From the NCBI GenBank assembly GCA_030704615.1, contig CM060731.1:81200756-81264755 (forward strand): DNA of 64,000 nt. Reading direction: 5' to 3'. Below are positions 22,150-31,885 of this stretch, one piece after another. This stretch comes from Takakia lepidozioides (taxonomy: Eukaryota; Streptophyta; Takakiopsida; Takakiales; Takakiaceae). The notes under the pieces are model-generated. The model was not told where the DNA came from, ran no database searches, and saw only the letters and a program-made list of their open reading frames with translations. The translations under genes and the position numbers were made by a program. Within the stretch, counting starts at the first letter, position 1, and every line of letters starts with the position of its first letter.

Positions 22150-22236
22150 GGAAAATTCCAATTCCGCGGATGTCCGCTCATGAGCTCATAGGCTCATGGG
22201 CTCATGGGCTCATGCGCTCATGAAATAGTAAACCTC
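22150..22236 (-). repeat. Right terminal inverted repeat of the MULE with CATGAGC iterations
   Basis: Repeated GCTCATGAGCTCATAGGCTC-type words end in GAAATAGTAAACCTC next to the duplication. Read on the minus strand this mirrors the left end. Confidence 0.85.
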
Positions 22237-24710
22237 TAAACTAATTGGAATGGTGTATACTTAGTGGTGACTTTATAGGAAGTCATGTATGACCACAAAG
22301 CTGTCAGCAGCTTTGTATCCCAATCCGTTCTGTTTGCATTGACTATCTTAGCCAAGATAGTGCATAGTATTTTGTTGGTAGCCTCTGCCTGCCAATTACC
22401 CTGTGGGTAATATATTGTACTCTTTCTATGCACAATCATGAACTCTTTAGTCAACAACTCAATGGTCTCATTCATGAAGTGACTTCCCTGATCACTGATA
22501 AATTCTAAGGGACAGCCAAATCGTGTAAGTATGTTCTCGTACATGAACCTTGCTGTGGACTTGGCTGTGTTGTCCCTCAAAGCTTTAGCTTCCACCCACT
22601 TCGTAGTATAATCAGTGGCTGTAATTATGTACCTGTTCCGTGTATTCTTGGCTGGTGGGTTAATCGGTCCAACAAAGTCTAGTCCCCATTTCTGAAATGG
22701 TTCCGTAGGCATTGTAGGATGCAAGGCCATCCTTCCAGATCTCTGCAAAGGTCCTAGCCTCTGACATTCATCACAACTCTGACAATACTCGTGTACATCT
22801 TTGAACAAAGTAGGCCACCGGTAACCTGCGAGTAGTATCCTCCTACTGGTAGTCTCTTCTCCAAAATGACCTCCAGCCACTCCTTTATGAACTTCCTCCA
22901 AAACTTTATTTACTTCATGGTGGTACAAGCATCGTTTTAGTACTCCATCAGGTCCTAGCTTATACATTCTGCTTCCTACCATAGTATAAGGTAAAGCTTT
23001 GATAGCGATTCTCTTCCTCTGCTCCTTACCATAACTAGGTGGGCACTGACCATGAGCAAGGTAGTATCTGATTGGCCACTGCCAATCTAACCAGTCATCT
23101 GCACTTCCCTGCACCTCCACTGCAAAGAGACTCGCATCTGGTAATTGATCATCTATCCCTGTGGCTGGTTCTCCTGTTGATAACCGTGACAAGTGATCCG
23201 CCACAAGATGCAATCTCCCAGGCTTGTAAACAATCTCGAACTCAAACTCGTGCAAGATTATCAACCATCTTGCTATTCTTCCGCTTATCAGAGGTTTGTT
23301 TACCAAGTATATCAGAGCCTGGTGATCCACATAGAACATAAACTTCTTGCCCAACAGGTAATGCCTGAATTTCTTCACTGCATAGATCATTGCCAATGCT
23401 TCTCTTTCCGTTGTGCTATAGTTCCTTTCAGCACTGTTCATCAATCTGCTAGCATAGTACACAGATGAATCTATATTTCCTGTAACATTCTGGGCTAACA
23501 CTGTTCCCAACGCTTCTCCTGATGCATCGCAGTGAACATGAAATACTACATGCCAGTGAGGGTTAATCAGCATAGGTGTAGTTGTTACTGATAGTGTAAG
23601 TTCCTCAAACGCCTGCTGACATTCAGTTGTCCAGGCAAACACTGCATCTTTCTTCAGAAGCTTGCTCAATGGTGCTGCTATTTGTGCATACCTTTTGACA
23701 AATCTTCTGTAATAACTGGTTTGCCCAAGGAATCTCCTTAGACTTTTAACATTCACTGGTGGTGGAGAGGCTTTAATGGACTCTGTCTTTCTGGGATCCA
23801 CAAGAAGTCCCTTCTTACACACAATGTGTCCCAGAAGCACCCCCGAGTTCACACAGAAAGTACACTTCTCTGGATTCAGGCCCAGACCTCTCATCCTGCA
23901 TCTGGCCAGACATAACTCCAATTTATGCAAGTGCTCATTCTTAGAGCTGTACACACTGAAATCATCCAAGAATACCTGCATGAAATCATCCAGATACTCA
24001 TGAAAAGATTCACTTATCACTCTCTGAAAGGTCGCTGGTGCATTACAAAGTCCAAAGGGCATGACTTTGTATGCATAAGCCCCCCAGTCTGTGATGAAAG
24101 CTGTTTTCCCTTGGTCTTCTTCTGCCACTTGCACTTGATTATAACCACTGAAGCCATCCATGAATGAGTACATCTCATGGCCTGCCACAGTGTCTAATAC
24201 TGCTTCTGTGAATGGCAAAGGAAAAGGATCTTTCTTCGTACAAGCATTCAGCTTCTTGTAGTTCACACATACTCTTAGTTTGCTATTCTTCTTGGGAACT
24301 ATAACAATGGGTGACAACCAAGTTGTATACTCTATTGGGTATATAAACTTAGCCTCAGCCAACTTCTTAATCTCTTCTCCAACCTTCTGTGCGTAGTTGG
24401 GATTCATTCTGTACCTCGCCTGCTTGATTGGTACTGACCCTGGTTCCAGTTCAATCTTATGCTGACAGACTTCAGGTGGTATCCCTTTTAAATCCTCATA
24501 ACTCCAAGCAAATACATCTCTGTATTTGATGAACAAGCTTTTAGCTTCTTCAAAGAACTCCGGCTCCAAATCAGCTCCTACTTTCACCATCCTCGGTTCC
24601 TCTTTAGTTCCCACATTCACTTCCCTCACTTGCTCATCAGCTGTGATTGTCCAACCAGTCACCACTTCATCCTGTAAGCTCACAGTGGCTGGTTCCTCTA
24701 GGATTTCCAT
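22237..24710 (-). CDS. Element D pol: reverse transcriptase, RNase H and integrase core
   Basis: A long open frame (about 820 codons) that copies element RNA into DNA and inserts it. RT: YPIEYTTWLSPIVIVPKK, MPFGLCNAPATFQR, catalytic VFLDDFSVYS (one Asp pair intact) around residue 250. RNase H: HCDASGEALGTVLAQ, EREALAMIYAVKKF, YVDHQALIYL. Integrase: zinc-binding H...H...CQSCDECQRLG, then the DDE core GLDFVGP, FISDQGSHF, YYPQGNWQAEATNK. FLDDFSVYS instead of YVDD-type wording is typical of Tat/Athila plant Ty3 elements. It ends QLV exactly at the MULE target duplication; the stop at the end comes from MULE sequence. Confidence 0.92.
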
Positions 24711-24713
24711 TTC

Positions 24714-26284
24714 TCATTCTCTTTCTTCATAGAAATGTGATGGGTAACTGCTGGTTGGTGTTGCTGTCACTACACCACAGCAGATACCTCTTAAACAACT
24801 TAGGCTTTCCAGCCGCATCTCTGCAACCTGCTCCCACTCTGGGTGTGCAGCAAATAGGGTAGCTTCCTGCTCCTCATCCAGTCCTCCTCTCCAGTCATAC
24901 TCTCTGACTCCTCGAGGTCTTCTTGTAGCAGGTAATCTACTAGATTTCTTTGTGGTAATTTGTATCTCGTGTATCCCATTATGCACGGTTAGTAACTGAG
25001 AATTCCAGTCATGGAATACCCTGGCCTGTTTCAGCCACGGACGTCCCAATAATAAGGAGTAAGCCTCCATGACTTCATCCATCTTCAACACAGTTACTGT
25101 GATCATAAAGATCATCTTCTGTATCTGTATCTTAACTCCTCTTATCAATCCCAATGGCTGTACACTTCTTTGATCTGCCATTGTTACTGTAAATGGGGCT
25201 GGTTTCATGTTACTTAGACCAAGCTTCTTCTTTAATTGGTCTGTCATGATATTTACTCCAGAACCTCCATCTATCAGTACATCAGTTAGTTCTGTGCTCC
25301 CAATTCTCAATTGGATTACTGGCATAGAATCATCAAAGTCCATGACTGTTTCTCGCCCTTCCGGCTTCACATTATAACTCGTCACCTTGCTGTTCAGGTC
25401 TGTGTTTCCTGTCTCCTGGGCAATTCGATTGATTGCTTGATACAGCCTGTGCCTACAATAAGGTGCCACAACTAATAGCTGTCCAATGGTAATTTCTGCT
25501 TTGGTCTGGCATATTACTTCAGCCAAAGTCTCTTCATTACTTTGCATGTCTGCATCTTCTTTCTTCCTTTCTTCCTCACTCCCTTCTTCTTCTCCATCAG
25601 AATCAGAGGAATCTGCCACAGGAATATCAGTACTCTTCTGCATTTCCCTTATAGTATCTGCCACTTCCTTGTGCAGTTCCTTCTCATCTTTCTTACTTCT
25701 TGTTACTATCATTGTACTTGCTTCTGGTACAACACATGGCCTAACCATGTGAGCTGCCACCACTGGGCCCTCATTCACAGGAGCTCTCATCTCATTCTGG
25801 TGTCTTATCCAGAATGAACAGGCTGCCCTGCGATGTCCTGGCTGATTACAATAGTAACATAGTTCTTCACCATTGGGTCCTTGCCCTTGGTCTGTTCTTG
25901 GATTATTTCTATAATCCTGATTCCCGGGCTGGTAATTCCCCCTTGGATTACCCTGATAGTTGCCTCTGGAATTCCCTTGGTAATTCCCTCTTGAATTACC
26001 TCTCCCTTCCATGCCATTGTTATAACCACCAGACCTACCATAGTGGTCCTGATCATTGTTTCTTCTTGGCTGGGGCTGCACCTGATGCACCCTTACTTGC
26101 CTAGGTTCTCTTGCAGCTGTCCTTCTGTTGTAGTAACAATTCTCAGTAGAATGGTTATCCATTTTACAGATAGTACAGTGTTACTCGTTCATGTGGCATT
26201 CTGTGGTGGTATGGCCTTCATTCTGGCACTTTGCACACCATACACCCTTCCTCCAATGTGTTGCAGCCTCTGTGGGTGCCGCAA
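24714..26284 (-). CDS. Element D nucleocapsid zinc knuckles and aspartic protease
   Basis: The main open frame starts at MDNHSTENC (26,162). Coding clearly extends upstream, since a CAKCQNEGHTTTEC knuckle lies before a TAA at about 26,190. Three CCHC knuckles are visible: CAKC...H...C, CTICKMDNHSTENC and CYYCNQPGHRRAAC, separated by an Arg/Gly/Asn-rich repeat (NSRGNYQGN). Knuckles package the RNA. The protease has LIDGGSGVNIMTD, the Asp-Gly-Gly-Ser-Gly variant active site, then LLLGRPWL. The stop lies four bases before the RT frame, so pol probably needs readthrough or frameshifting, or the break is a mutation. The 5' end is cut by rDNA. Confidence 0.8.
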
Positions 26285-26665
26285 TAGTAATCCAACTTAG
26301 TACGAGAGGAACCGTTGATTCACATAATTGGTCATTGCGCTTGGTTGAAAAGCCAGTGGCGCGAAGCTACCATGTGTAGGATTATGACTGAACGCCTCTA
26401 AGTCAGAATCCATGCTAGAAGCGGCGCTTTCTACCTCCCCGGTTGTTACCCGACTACTAGTAGGGGCGCCCCGTGCGTCCCCAAAAGCATGTGTCGAGAG
26501 CCTCCCCCGAGGTCGCGGAAGAAGCGGTCCTCGGGCGCTTTGCATTGCAATTTCAGACGATCGGGGAGATGAATCCTTTGCAGACGACTTAAATATGGGA
26601 CGAGGTATTGTAAGTGGCAGAGTAGCGTTGCTGCTACGATCCACTGAGATTCGGCCTCCTGTCCC
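26285..26665 (+). rRNA. 25S (large-subunit) rRNA, 3'-terminal fragment
   Basis: Contains the universally conserved TACGAGAGGAACCGTTGATT, then TTGGTTGAAAAGCCAGTGGC, GCGAAGCTACCATGTGTAGG, ATTATGACTGAACGCCTCTA and AGTCAGAATCC, followed by the plant-type 3' end (TTTGCAGACGACTTAAATA, GGTATTGTAAGTGGCAGAGT, CGATCCACTGAG). This is the last ~380 nt of nuclear 25S rRNA, including the stem after the sarcin-ricin loop region. It lies inside gag of element D, opposite to D's transcription. It cannot make a ribosome alone. Borders are accurate to about 10-20 bp. Confidence 0.92.
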
Positions 26666-26905
26666 AACGATTTGTTATCAAACTATTTTTTGGGGAGCAG
26701 ACGGTCGAGGGTCTCGGAGACGCAAGGCCCCGAAAATCGCCCAAGTCCTTTTCTGGGGACCACACGGTCGAGGGTCCCGAATGGTCGAGGGTCTCGGAAC
26801 CGGCCAAGTCCTACCGCGGACAGCCTCCACCATTGTTGGGGGCTCCTCTCCGGGGGTTCAGGTAAGGGCGGGACAGTCGAGGGTCTGGGCCCTCGAGCGT
26901 CGGGC
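26666..26905 (+). other. Probable rDNA 3' external/intergenic spacer following the 25S fragment
   Basis: About 240 bp of GC-rich sequence with iterated ACGGTCGAGGGTC and GTCTCGGA words directly continues the rRNA and ends where gag sequence resumes (CTCAAGATTTCTTCC). Its position right after the 25S end suggests rDNA spacer moved together with the gene fragment. This is inference; there is no universal spacer signature. Confidence 0.6.
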
Positions 26906-28379
26906 TGCTCAAGATTTCTTCCAATCTTTTTTCATAGTTATCCCTCTTCAACTTTTCCTTCCTCTTACTCTTTCTTTTTAGTTCTTGCTCTTCTTCTTCA
27001 TCTGACTCATCCTCAGAGTCCTCATCATCATTTTTCTCTCTCCTGAGCATTCCCAATTGCTCAATTCTGTTTGCAGTTTCAAATGCCTCATCCACTGTAT
27101 TATGGGGTAACATATCCACTTTCTTTTGCAACTCTGGTCTTAGTCCACTCACAAACCAAGTCTTCTGTAAACCGGGTGCTGGTACTGCAGCCAGCTTTTT
27201 CATCATCAATTCCATCTTTTCCATATACTCCTCAACAGTTTCATGCTTATTTTGCTTTAACTATTGTAAACTTCCATACAATTCATCTTCAGTTTTACTT
27301 GTCCTGAACCTATTTCGAAATGTTGTACTCAAGCCATTCCAGGTTAGGAAATGATTATCAGGGAATCTTGCATACCATTCACTTGCTTTCTTGATAAGTG
27401 AACAAGGAAACAATCTCATCTTGGCATCATCGCCATTCTCATTGTTCACTATACACATGTGCTCAAATTGGCTAATGTGTACATCGGGATCCCCTTTTCT
27501 TGAATATATTGGAAAGGGTGGTTTTGCCCGTGTTGGTTGTAACGCCATCTGTGGCCCTACCTTCTGCCCACTGACAGGTGCTGGTACCCTTGCTGGTGCT
27601 GGTCCTTCTGGACCTTTTGTTTTTGTGGTGGATCTTCCACCAAGTGGTGGCCCTTGAGCACTCCCTGCTTCCGGCCCCACGATATTCACAGTATTCCCAG
27701 CTTCAGTTGCACTACTTCCCACACTCCCTGTCCCCCCAGAGCCAGATCCAGGCAGCCCGCCTGATCCCCCTGAGCCGACACCTTCGTTGGCCTGTGATCC
27801 AAGTGCTCCTCTTGATCCAGGTCCAACGGGTTGGGATGTCCTGGTTGTAGTCTCAACCTCAACTGTTGGGTCTACTTCTTCATATTCTTCCTCTTCCAAT
27901 TTCTTCTCTCTATTTTCATCCTCCAAGTTCTGCCCTTGGGTTTCTTCTTCACTCATGTAACTCAACTGTAATGGTGTTGGAGAGTCTGAACTCTCCGTTG
28001 GCTCTACCACATCCTCTTCTCCTTCTTCACCTTCCGCTTCAGAAACTGGAGTTCTTGCTTTTGGTGTTTCATGCCAACTCTTATCAAAGATTTCTGTCAA
28101 ATCTTTTATCCAGGGATGTACCCCAGATCTTTCACCTCTTGATTGATCTTCTTTCTGTACCAATTCCCTTAATCTTTCTTGCAAAGAAACAGAAGGAGTG
28201 GCATCCAACTCTAGTTCTTCCGGTATGGGTGATGTACTCTTTGATCTTAATGGTGTGAGAGGTCCAGATGATTCCCCTATGTCTATTCCTCTCTCCCAAA
28301 GATATGGATAATTAGCTTTCAGATAGCTTTCTCTTTTTGCTGAATATCTCTGGCGTCTAGCTTCTCTTTCATCACTCAT
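26906..28379 (-). pseudogene. Element D gag, interrupted by rDNA
   Basis: Start MSDEREARRQRY at 28,379. Residues ~1-260 are acidic and Pro/Gly/Ser-rich; then the retrotransposon gag (capsid) domain appears: MRLFPCSLIKKASEWYARFP, LTWNGLSTTFRNRF. A TAG at 27,258 splits the frame, which continues unshifted with VEEYMEKMELMMKKLAAVP and VSGLRPELQKKVDMLP to a highly charged segment (KRKSKRKEKLKRD). Gag forms the virus-like particle. Coding breaks at EEILSS where rDNA begins, and the zinc knuckles lie beyond it at 26,284 and below. Confidence 0.85.
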
Positions 28380-28400
28380 GTCCCATGTCTTTCATTTCTT

Positions 28401-29096
28401 TTAATGTGGCAATAACCAAAACTCTCTTTTGTAATATCTCTCGTATATGCCTGGGTTTCTTTCAAGCTTCAATGCACCCTTGGTTATACTTGAAGTCTCC
28501 GTTACCATATAACCATATGGCAAACAAGTCTGGAAAGCTGTTCTTGGTGTGAGTTTGATCCACAAAATATCCTTTGGAATCCAATTCTTTACCAGTACAA
28601 GCTCTTCATGAATATGAGTATAAACATTCACCTTTCTTTCTTCCCAGCCTTCAAACTTTATTTGCTTAATGGATAGCAATGCTATCACATAAACCAATGT
28701 TGGTAACCAACGTGCTCTTCCTCTACAGGCTACCTGATAAATCTTTATCACTCCTTTCTCCAGACCCCATTCCGGATCAGCATCATGCACTCGCTTAAGA
28801 ATATTTTCTTTACAACCGTCTGGCAATTCCAAGAACCTTTGAAAGAATTGTTTGGACAATCTTTCTTCCTTCGTTCCACAGGGAATTTGATTCACTTCAA
28901 ATTCTTTAATGGTCCAACCACCATGATCCCACCAGATGCCTATCACATCTGGTTGTTCATGACTCAGTTCCCCAGTATGGTCGCCAAATGTCGCGCAGCT
29001 TTTACTCACCCATCCCTTCGCTATCCGAGGCGGAAACTCCAAGATAGAAGAGTTGGAAATCTCTAAGTACTCAGCCCGCGCAGAACAATCAGTCAT
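28401..29096 (-). CDS. ORF0 of element D, starting inside the 5' LTR, unknown function
   Basis: 231 codons open from an ATG at 29,096 (MTDCSARAEYLEISNSS), inside the U5 side of the LTR. The frame reads through the primer-binding site and ends 22 bp before the gag ATG. The part outside the LTR (DVIGIWWDHGGWTIKEFEV, QFFQRFLELPDGCKENILKR, LPTLVYVIALLSIKQIKFEG) has ordered, non-repetitive composition and several Trp, so it looks like a real folded protein. I know no retroelement family with this protein. The LTR-encoded first ~36 residues may only be an untranslated open stretch. Confidence 0.5.
   Translation of the reverse strand: MTDCSARAEYLEISNSSILEFPPRIAKGWVSKSCATFGDHTGELSHEQPDVIGIWWDHGGWTIKEFEVNQIPCGTKEERLSKQFFQRFLELPDGCKENILKRVHDADPEWGLEKGVIKIYQVACRGRARWLPTLVYVIALLSIKQIKFEGWEERKVNVYTHIHEELVLVKNWIPKDILWIKLTPRTAFQTCLPYGYMVTETSSITKGALKLERNPGIYERYYKREFWLLPH
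28968..28988 (-). other. Primer-binding site of element D
   Basis: Immediately after the 5' LTR on the minus strand comes TTTGGCGACCATACTGGGG. A TGG start fits pairing with a tRNA CCA end; I cannot name the tRNA. Confidence 0.55.
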
Positions 29097-29993
29097 GACC
29101 TACAGCTAGTGTATCATGGGGGTGTTTCCTATTTGTTTCCCTTTCAGCATTCATGTTAGCTACCTTACCATTGATAATTAAGTATCAGTTTGCTTCATCA
29201 ATCTATCGGATTCCATCAACTCATCAATTCATTCCACAGCTTCACTCAGATCTCTCTACACAGTGTGATTGTATCGTATAAGTATCAGATTATGATTTAT
29301 CAGGTATCAGGCCGAAGCCATTATGTCTCTAATCTGCTCTACAATATCACTACAGCTTTGCATATAACAAGCATCTACTGATCATCTCTCCTCCTTCACC
29401 GTGCTCTCCATCTTTGCTTCCGTTCTTCCTCTCCGCCCGATCCCCTCTCATGCATAACCAAGAACTCCCCAGAATAATCATCCTCCCCCCAAAATCCCTG
29501 CTTCTCCCTTCATCTTCCTACCCGTGGCTCTAACCGTTTCCCTCACTAACCGTCGTCCGTGAACTAACATGTTCCATTTGCAAGTGTTGTTCCCCACAGT
29601 CGTTCCCTGTTCTGCTCTCCGTTCCCTATGGTCGTGACAGCTGTGTCAAGCTGTGACTGGCTGTGTGAAACTGTGACGGGCTGTGACTGGCTGTGCGACT
29701 GTGTTTGGCTGTGTCGGGCTGTGACTGGCTGTGTGGCTGTGTCTGCTGTGACGACTGTGACGGGCTGTGTTGGCTGTGTCGGCTGTGACGACTGTGACGG
29801 GCTGTGTTGGTTGTGTCGGCTGTGATTGGCTGTGTGGCTGTGTTGGCTGTGTTGGCTGTGACTGGCTGTGTAACCCTCCTCTACAGTGCGCTGTTGTCAC
29901 CCCTAAGGCTCCTGTTGGTCTCAGTCTGTGCAAAAATTAAGGGTACCCTGCAGATCCCGTATAAGTGTCTAAGTCCCAGACAGTCCTCTAACA
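28989..29993 (-). repeat. 5' LTR of element D
   Basis: About 1,005 bp, partner of 8,770-9,769. It should carry the promoter of D on the minus strand. It includes a minisatellite at 29,636-29,873. Confidence 0.95.
29636..29873 (+). repeat. GGCTGTGA minisatellite within the 5' LTR of D
   Basis: Tandem variants of GGCTGTGTCGGCTGTGACGA. More regular than the copy in the other LTR. Confidence 0.85.
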
Positions 29994-30357
29994 GCCCACC
30001 TTGTGCTACATCTTGTGGATGAATTGGAGGTTTGTGGTCCTGTTAGTTCACGTTGGATGTACCCCATCGAGAGGTACATGAAAAATTTGAAGGGATATGT
30101 GAAGAGCTATGCCCGGCCAGAAGGTTGCATGGCTAGCAGGTATTCTCTTGATGAGGCTCTTGGCCTCCTCACAGAGTACATGGCTGCATTTCCAGGAACT
30201 CGTAGAAGGGTCTGGGATTCCAACGAAGAAGAAAAGTGTTGCGGGAGAAGTATTAGAGGGCGAAGGAACTCCAAGGAAACTGTCGGCTGAGCTTCGGGCC
30301 AGTGCACACGACTATGTGCTTCACAACACGGCGTGCATGAGACCGTTTCTGAGGTAA
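29994..30357 (+). pseudogene. CACTA tnp2 gene resumed: DUF4218 part
   Basis: After the GCCCA duplication the frame continues HLVDELEVCGPVSSRWMYPI, ERYMKNLKGYVKSYARPEGC, SLDEALGLLTEYM, the typical DUF4218 core that follows the tnp2 domain. A one-base shift near 30,236 leads to EVLEGEGTPRKLSAELRASA and HDYVLHNTACMRPFL. The exon seems to end at a GTAAGTA donor at 30,355, with an acceptor TTTTCACTCAG about 90 bases on. Confidence 0.8.
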
Positions 30358-30458
30358 GTATACGTCATTTATTTAGCTTCACATGCTAACTCTGGGGTAT
30401 TTTTCCGGATACAAAATTCGCGCATTCTCAATTTTCACTCAGCCTCTTTGTACATATT

Positions 30459-31424
30459 ATGGTTCTGACTAAGTGTGAATTGAGTATGACCAGACTTTAT
30501 GATATTGAGAAGGCCACCATAGAATCAGCCAGAGCCGAATTTCGAGCCACATACAGCACCCAAGGGAGAAATGCACACCAACGCACCGTTCCATACCCCG
30601 AAAACATATTGCCTTTGCCTGCTTTTCATATGTGGATACAGTTGGCAGTACAAAATGTTGTTTCAAGAGGAGCAGCGTATGATGCAAATATTCGTCATCT
30701 GTGTAAGCCACCAGGGTTTGTTGCTCATTCATTTCGCTCTATGTGGGCATACGGAAATCACTACAGAGTGGTGGAAACAGGTGTGGTTGATTACCATGTC
30801 ACATTCGACTCTGGGGTTGCACAGATTTTTGCCGAAGAGTCAACGGGAAGGGGTGTGGATGGTAACCCTGTCATGAACCAGCTGCAATATGTTGGTGTTG
30901 TTCGTGAAATTTTACAGCTTCAGTATGGTGCTGTCACTCCTGTAGTATTCATATGTGAATGGGTCAGAGCAAGCTTGACAAGTCGCAACCGCACCATGAA
31001 GAAGGATGAGTATGGTTTCCTACTCGTGGACTTCGATCACATGCTGCCACCGGGAGATGAACCATTCACATTTCCATGGCAAGTCGAGCAAGTTTTTTTT
31101 GCAGATGAGCCCTCCAACATTGGTAACTGGAAAGTAGTACTTCAGAAGGAGCCGCGCTCACGGCGCGTGGTACATGATGTCACTGGTGTCAGCTTGGGTG
31201 AGAATGAGTCATGCATAAGGATGCAAGTGGCGGAGGCATTGGAGGATGTGAATCCCAACACAGAATTTGGACCTTCAACGACCCTTACCGAAGCTGAGAT
31301 GGCTACTATTGCTATGATGAGGCCCCTACGAAGGGACGAACCATGGCACCGAGATAGTGAGGATTGCAACACTGACCATGAGTGTAGTGAAAATAGTAGC
31401 GATGAAGATGACTACATTTGGTAA
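30459..31424 (+). CDS. CACTA tnp2 gene C-terminal part with DUF4216
   Basis: 321 open codons. After an N-terminal segment (AFHMWIQLAVQNVVSRGAAY) comes the DUF4216 signature: LQYVGVVREILQLQYG, VVFICEWV, DEYGFLLVDFDHM, EPFTFPWQVEQVFFADE and WKVVLQKEPRSRR. This domain is found at the end of plant CACTA transposase genes. The tail is acidic (SSDEDDYIW). The first ATG shown may really be internal to an exon continuing from 30,357. Confidence 0.8.
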   Translation: MVLTKCELSMTRLYDIEKATIESARAEFRATYSTQGRNAHQRTVPYPENILPLPAFHMWIQLAVQNVVSRGAAYDANIRHLCKPPGFVAHSFRSMWAYGNHYRVVETGVVDYHVTFDSGVAQIFAEESTGRGVDGNPVMNQLQYVGVVREILQLQYGAVTPVVFICEWVRASLTSRNRTMKKDEYGFLLVDFDHMLPPGDEPFTFPWQVEQVFFADEPSNIGNWKVVLQKEPRSRRVVHDVTGVSLGENESCIRMQVAEALEDVNPNTEFGPSTTLTEAEMATIAMMRPLRRDEPWHRDSEDCNTDHECSENSSDEDDYIW

Positions 31425-31885
31425 AAGGACAATAGCGTCATGTTGACATTTAAACTGACAGACTGAGTGACATTTTGAGTTCCAAATCACAGGACACCCT
31501 GTGCTTCAGCCACTGGCCTGGTAAAAAGACAATAGCATTATATGACATTTTGAGTGGCACACTGAGGGGAATTTTGAGTCCCAAATCACAGGACATCTTG
31601 TGCTGCAGCATCCACTTGTTGCGGTTATTTTCCCTGTGAATGTAGCAGTGAGGAAGATGATTCCTGGTAAAAGGGCAATAGCGTCATGTTGCTTCAGTTG
31701 TTACTCCACCTCTCTACTATCTCCCCCCCTTCCCACATCCATGCCTTACTTACTCTCTAGCTACGAACTGAATTCTGATGCCCCTGCTCCTCCCTCCCCC
31801 TCTCTATTACTCACGCTGAACAATCAATTGTACAAAATGCTTGCCAAATCACAGGACACCATGTGCTTCAGCCAGCGGCCAACTC
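31425..31885 (+). repeat. Subterminal direct repeats of the CACTA element (~95 bp unit)
   Basis: Copies of GGTAAAAGGACAATAGCGTC then ATTTTGAGTTCCAAATCACA, GGACACCCTGTGCTTCAGCC start near 31,421, 31,519 and 31,665, with a last piece near 31,845-31,885. Such repeats near the ends are usual transposase-binding regions in CACTA elements. Confidence 0.7.

Larger units (their letters stand above)
14842..22236. mobile_element. Mutator-like element (MULE), 7.4 kb, nested in element D integrase
   Basis: Flanked by a perfect 9-bp duplication, TAAACTAAT at 14,833-14,841 and 22,237-22,245, the size typical of Mutator insertions. The ends are inverted: left GGGGGTTGCTATTCCATGAG, right (reverse complement) GAGGTTTACTATTTCATGAG, 24 of 29 matching. 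Excision would rejoin integrase in frame (QLV then YGMEA). It holds a SWIM zinc-finger gene, an intron-bearing unknown gene, another unknown frame, and palindromic repeats throughout. No DDE transposase core was found, so it is probably non-autonomous or gene-capturing. Confidence 0.85.
8770..29993 (-). mobile_element. Element D: Tat/Athila-like Ty3 LTR retrotransposon, 21.2 kb, carrying two nested insertions
   Basis: The two LTRs (8,770-9,769 and 28,989-29,993) begin TGTC and end AACA on the plus strand. The flanks are GCCCA at 8,765-8,769 and again at 29,994-29,998, a perfect 5-bp target duplication. Removing D and one duplication rejoins the host DUF4218 coding sequence. Coding order on the minus strand is ORF0, gag, zinc knuckles and protease, RT, RNase H, integrase, then a broken third coding region. 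RT with FLDDFSVYS and protease with DGGSG point to the Tat/Athila side of plant Ty3 elements. A MULE (14,842-22,236) and rDNA (26,285-26,905) inflate its length. Confidence 0.9.
1..31885 (+). mobile_element. CACTA (En/Spm-like) DNA transposon, left end outside the window, split by element D
   Basis: This element is recognised by gene content. A minus-strand TNPA-like gene (Transposase_24-like exon near 1,528-1,866) diverges from a plus-strand tnp2-type transposase with Transpos_assoc-like, tnp2, DUF4218 and DUF4216-like parts, the standard CACTA cargo. The plus gene stops at 8,769 and continues at 29,994, and the 21 kb between is retrotransposon D with a clean 5-bp duplication. Neither CACTA terminus is proven: the left one is off-window, and the right limit given here is only the last subterminal repeat I can recognise. 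Confidence 0.75.

Noticed and set aside
26285-26665. A functional rRNA gene
   Set aside because: Only the last ~380 nt of 25S is present and gag sequence flanks it; no 18S, 5.8S or the rest of 25S.
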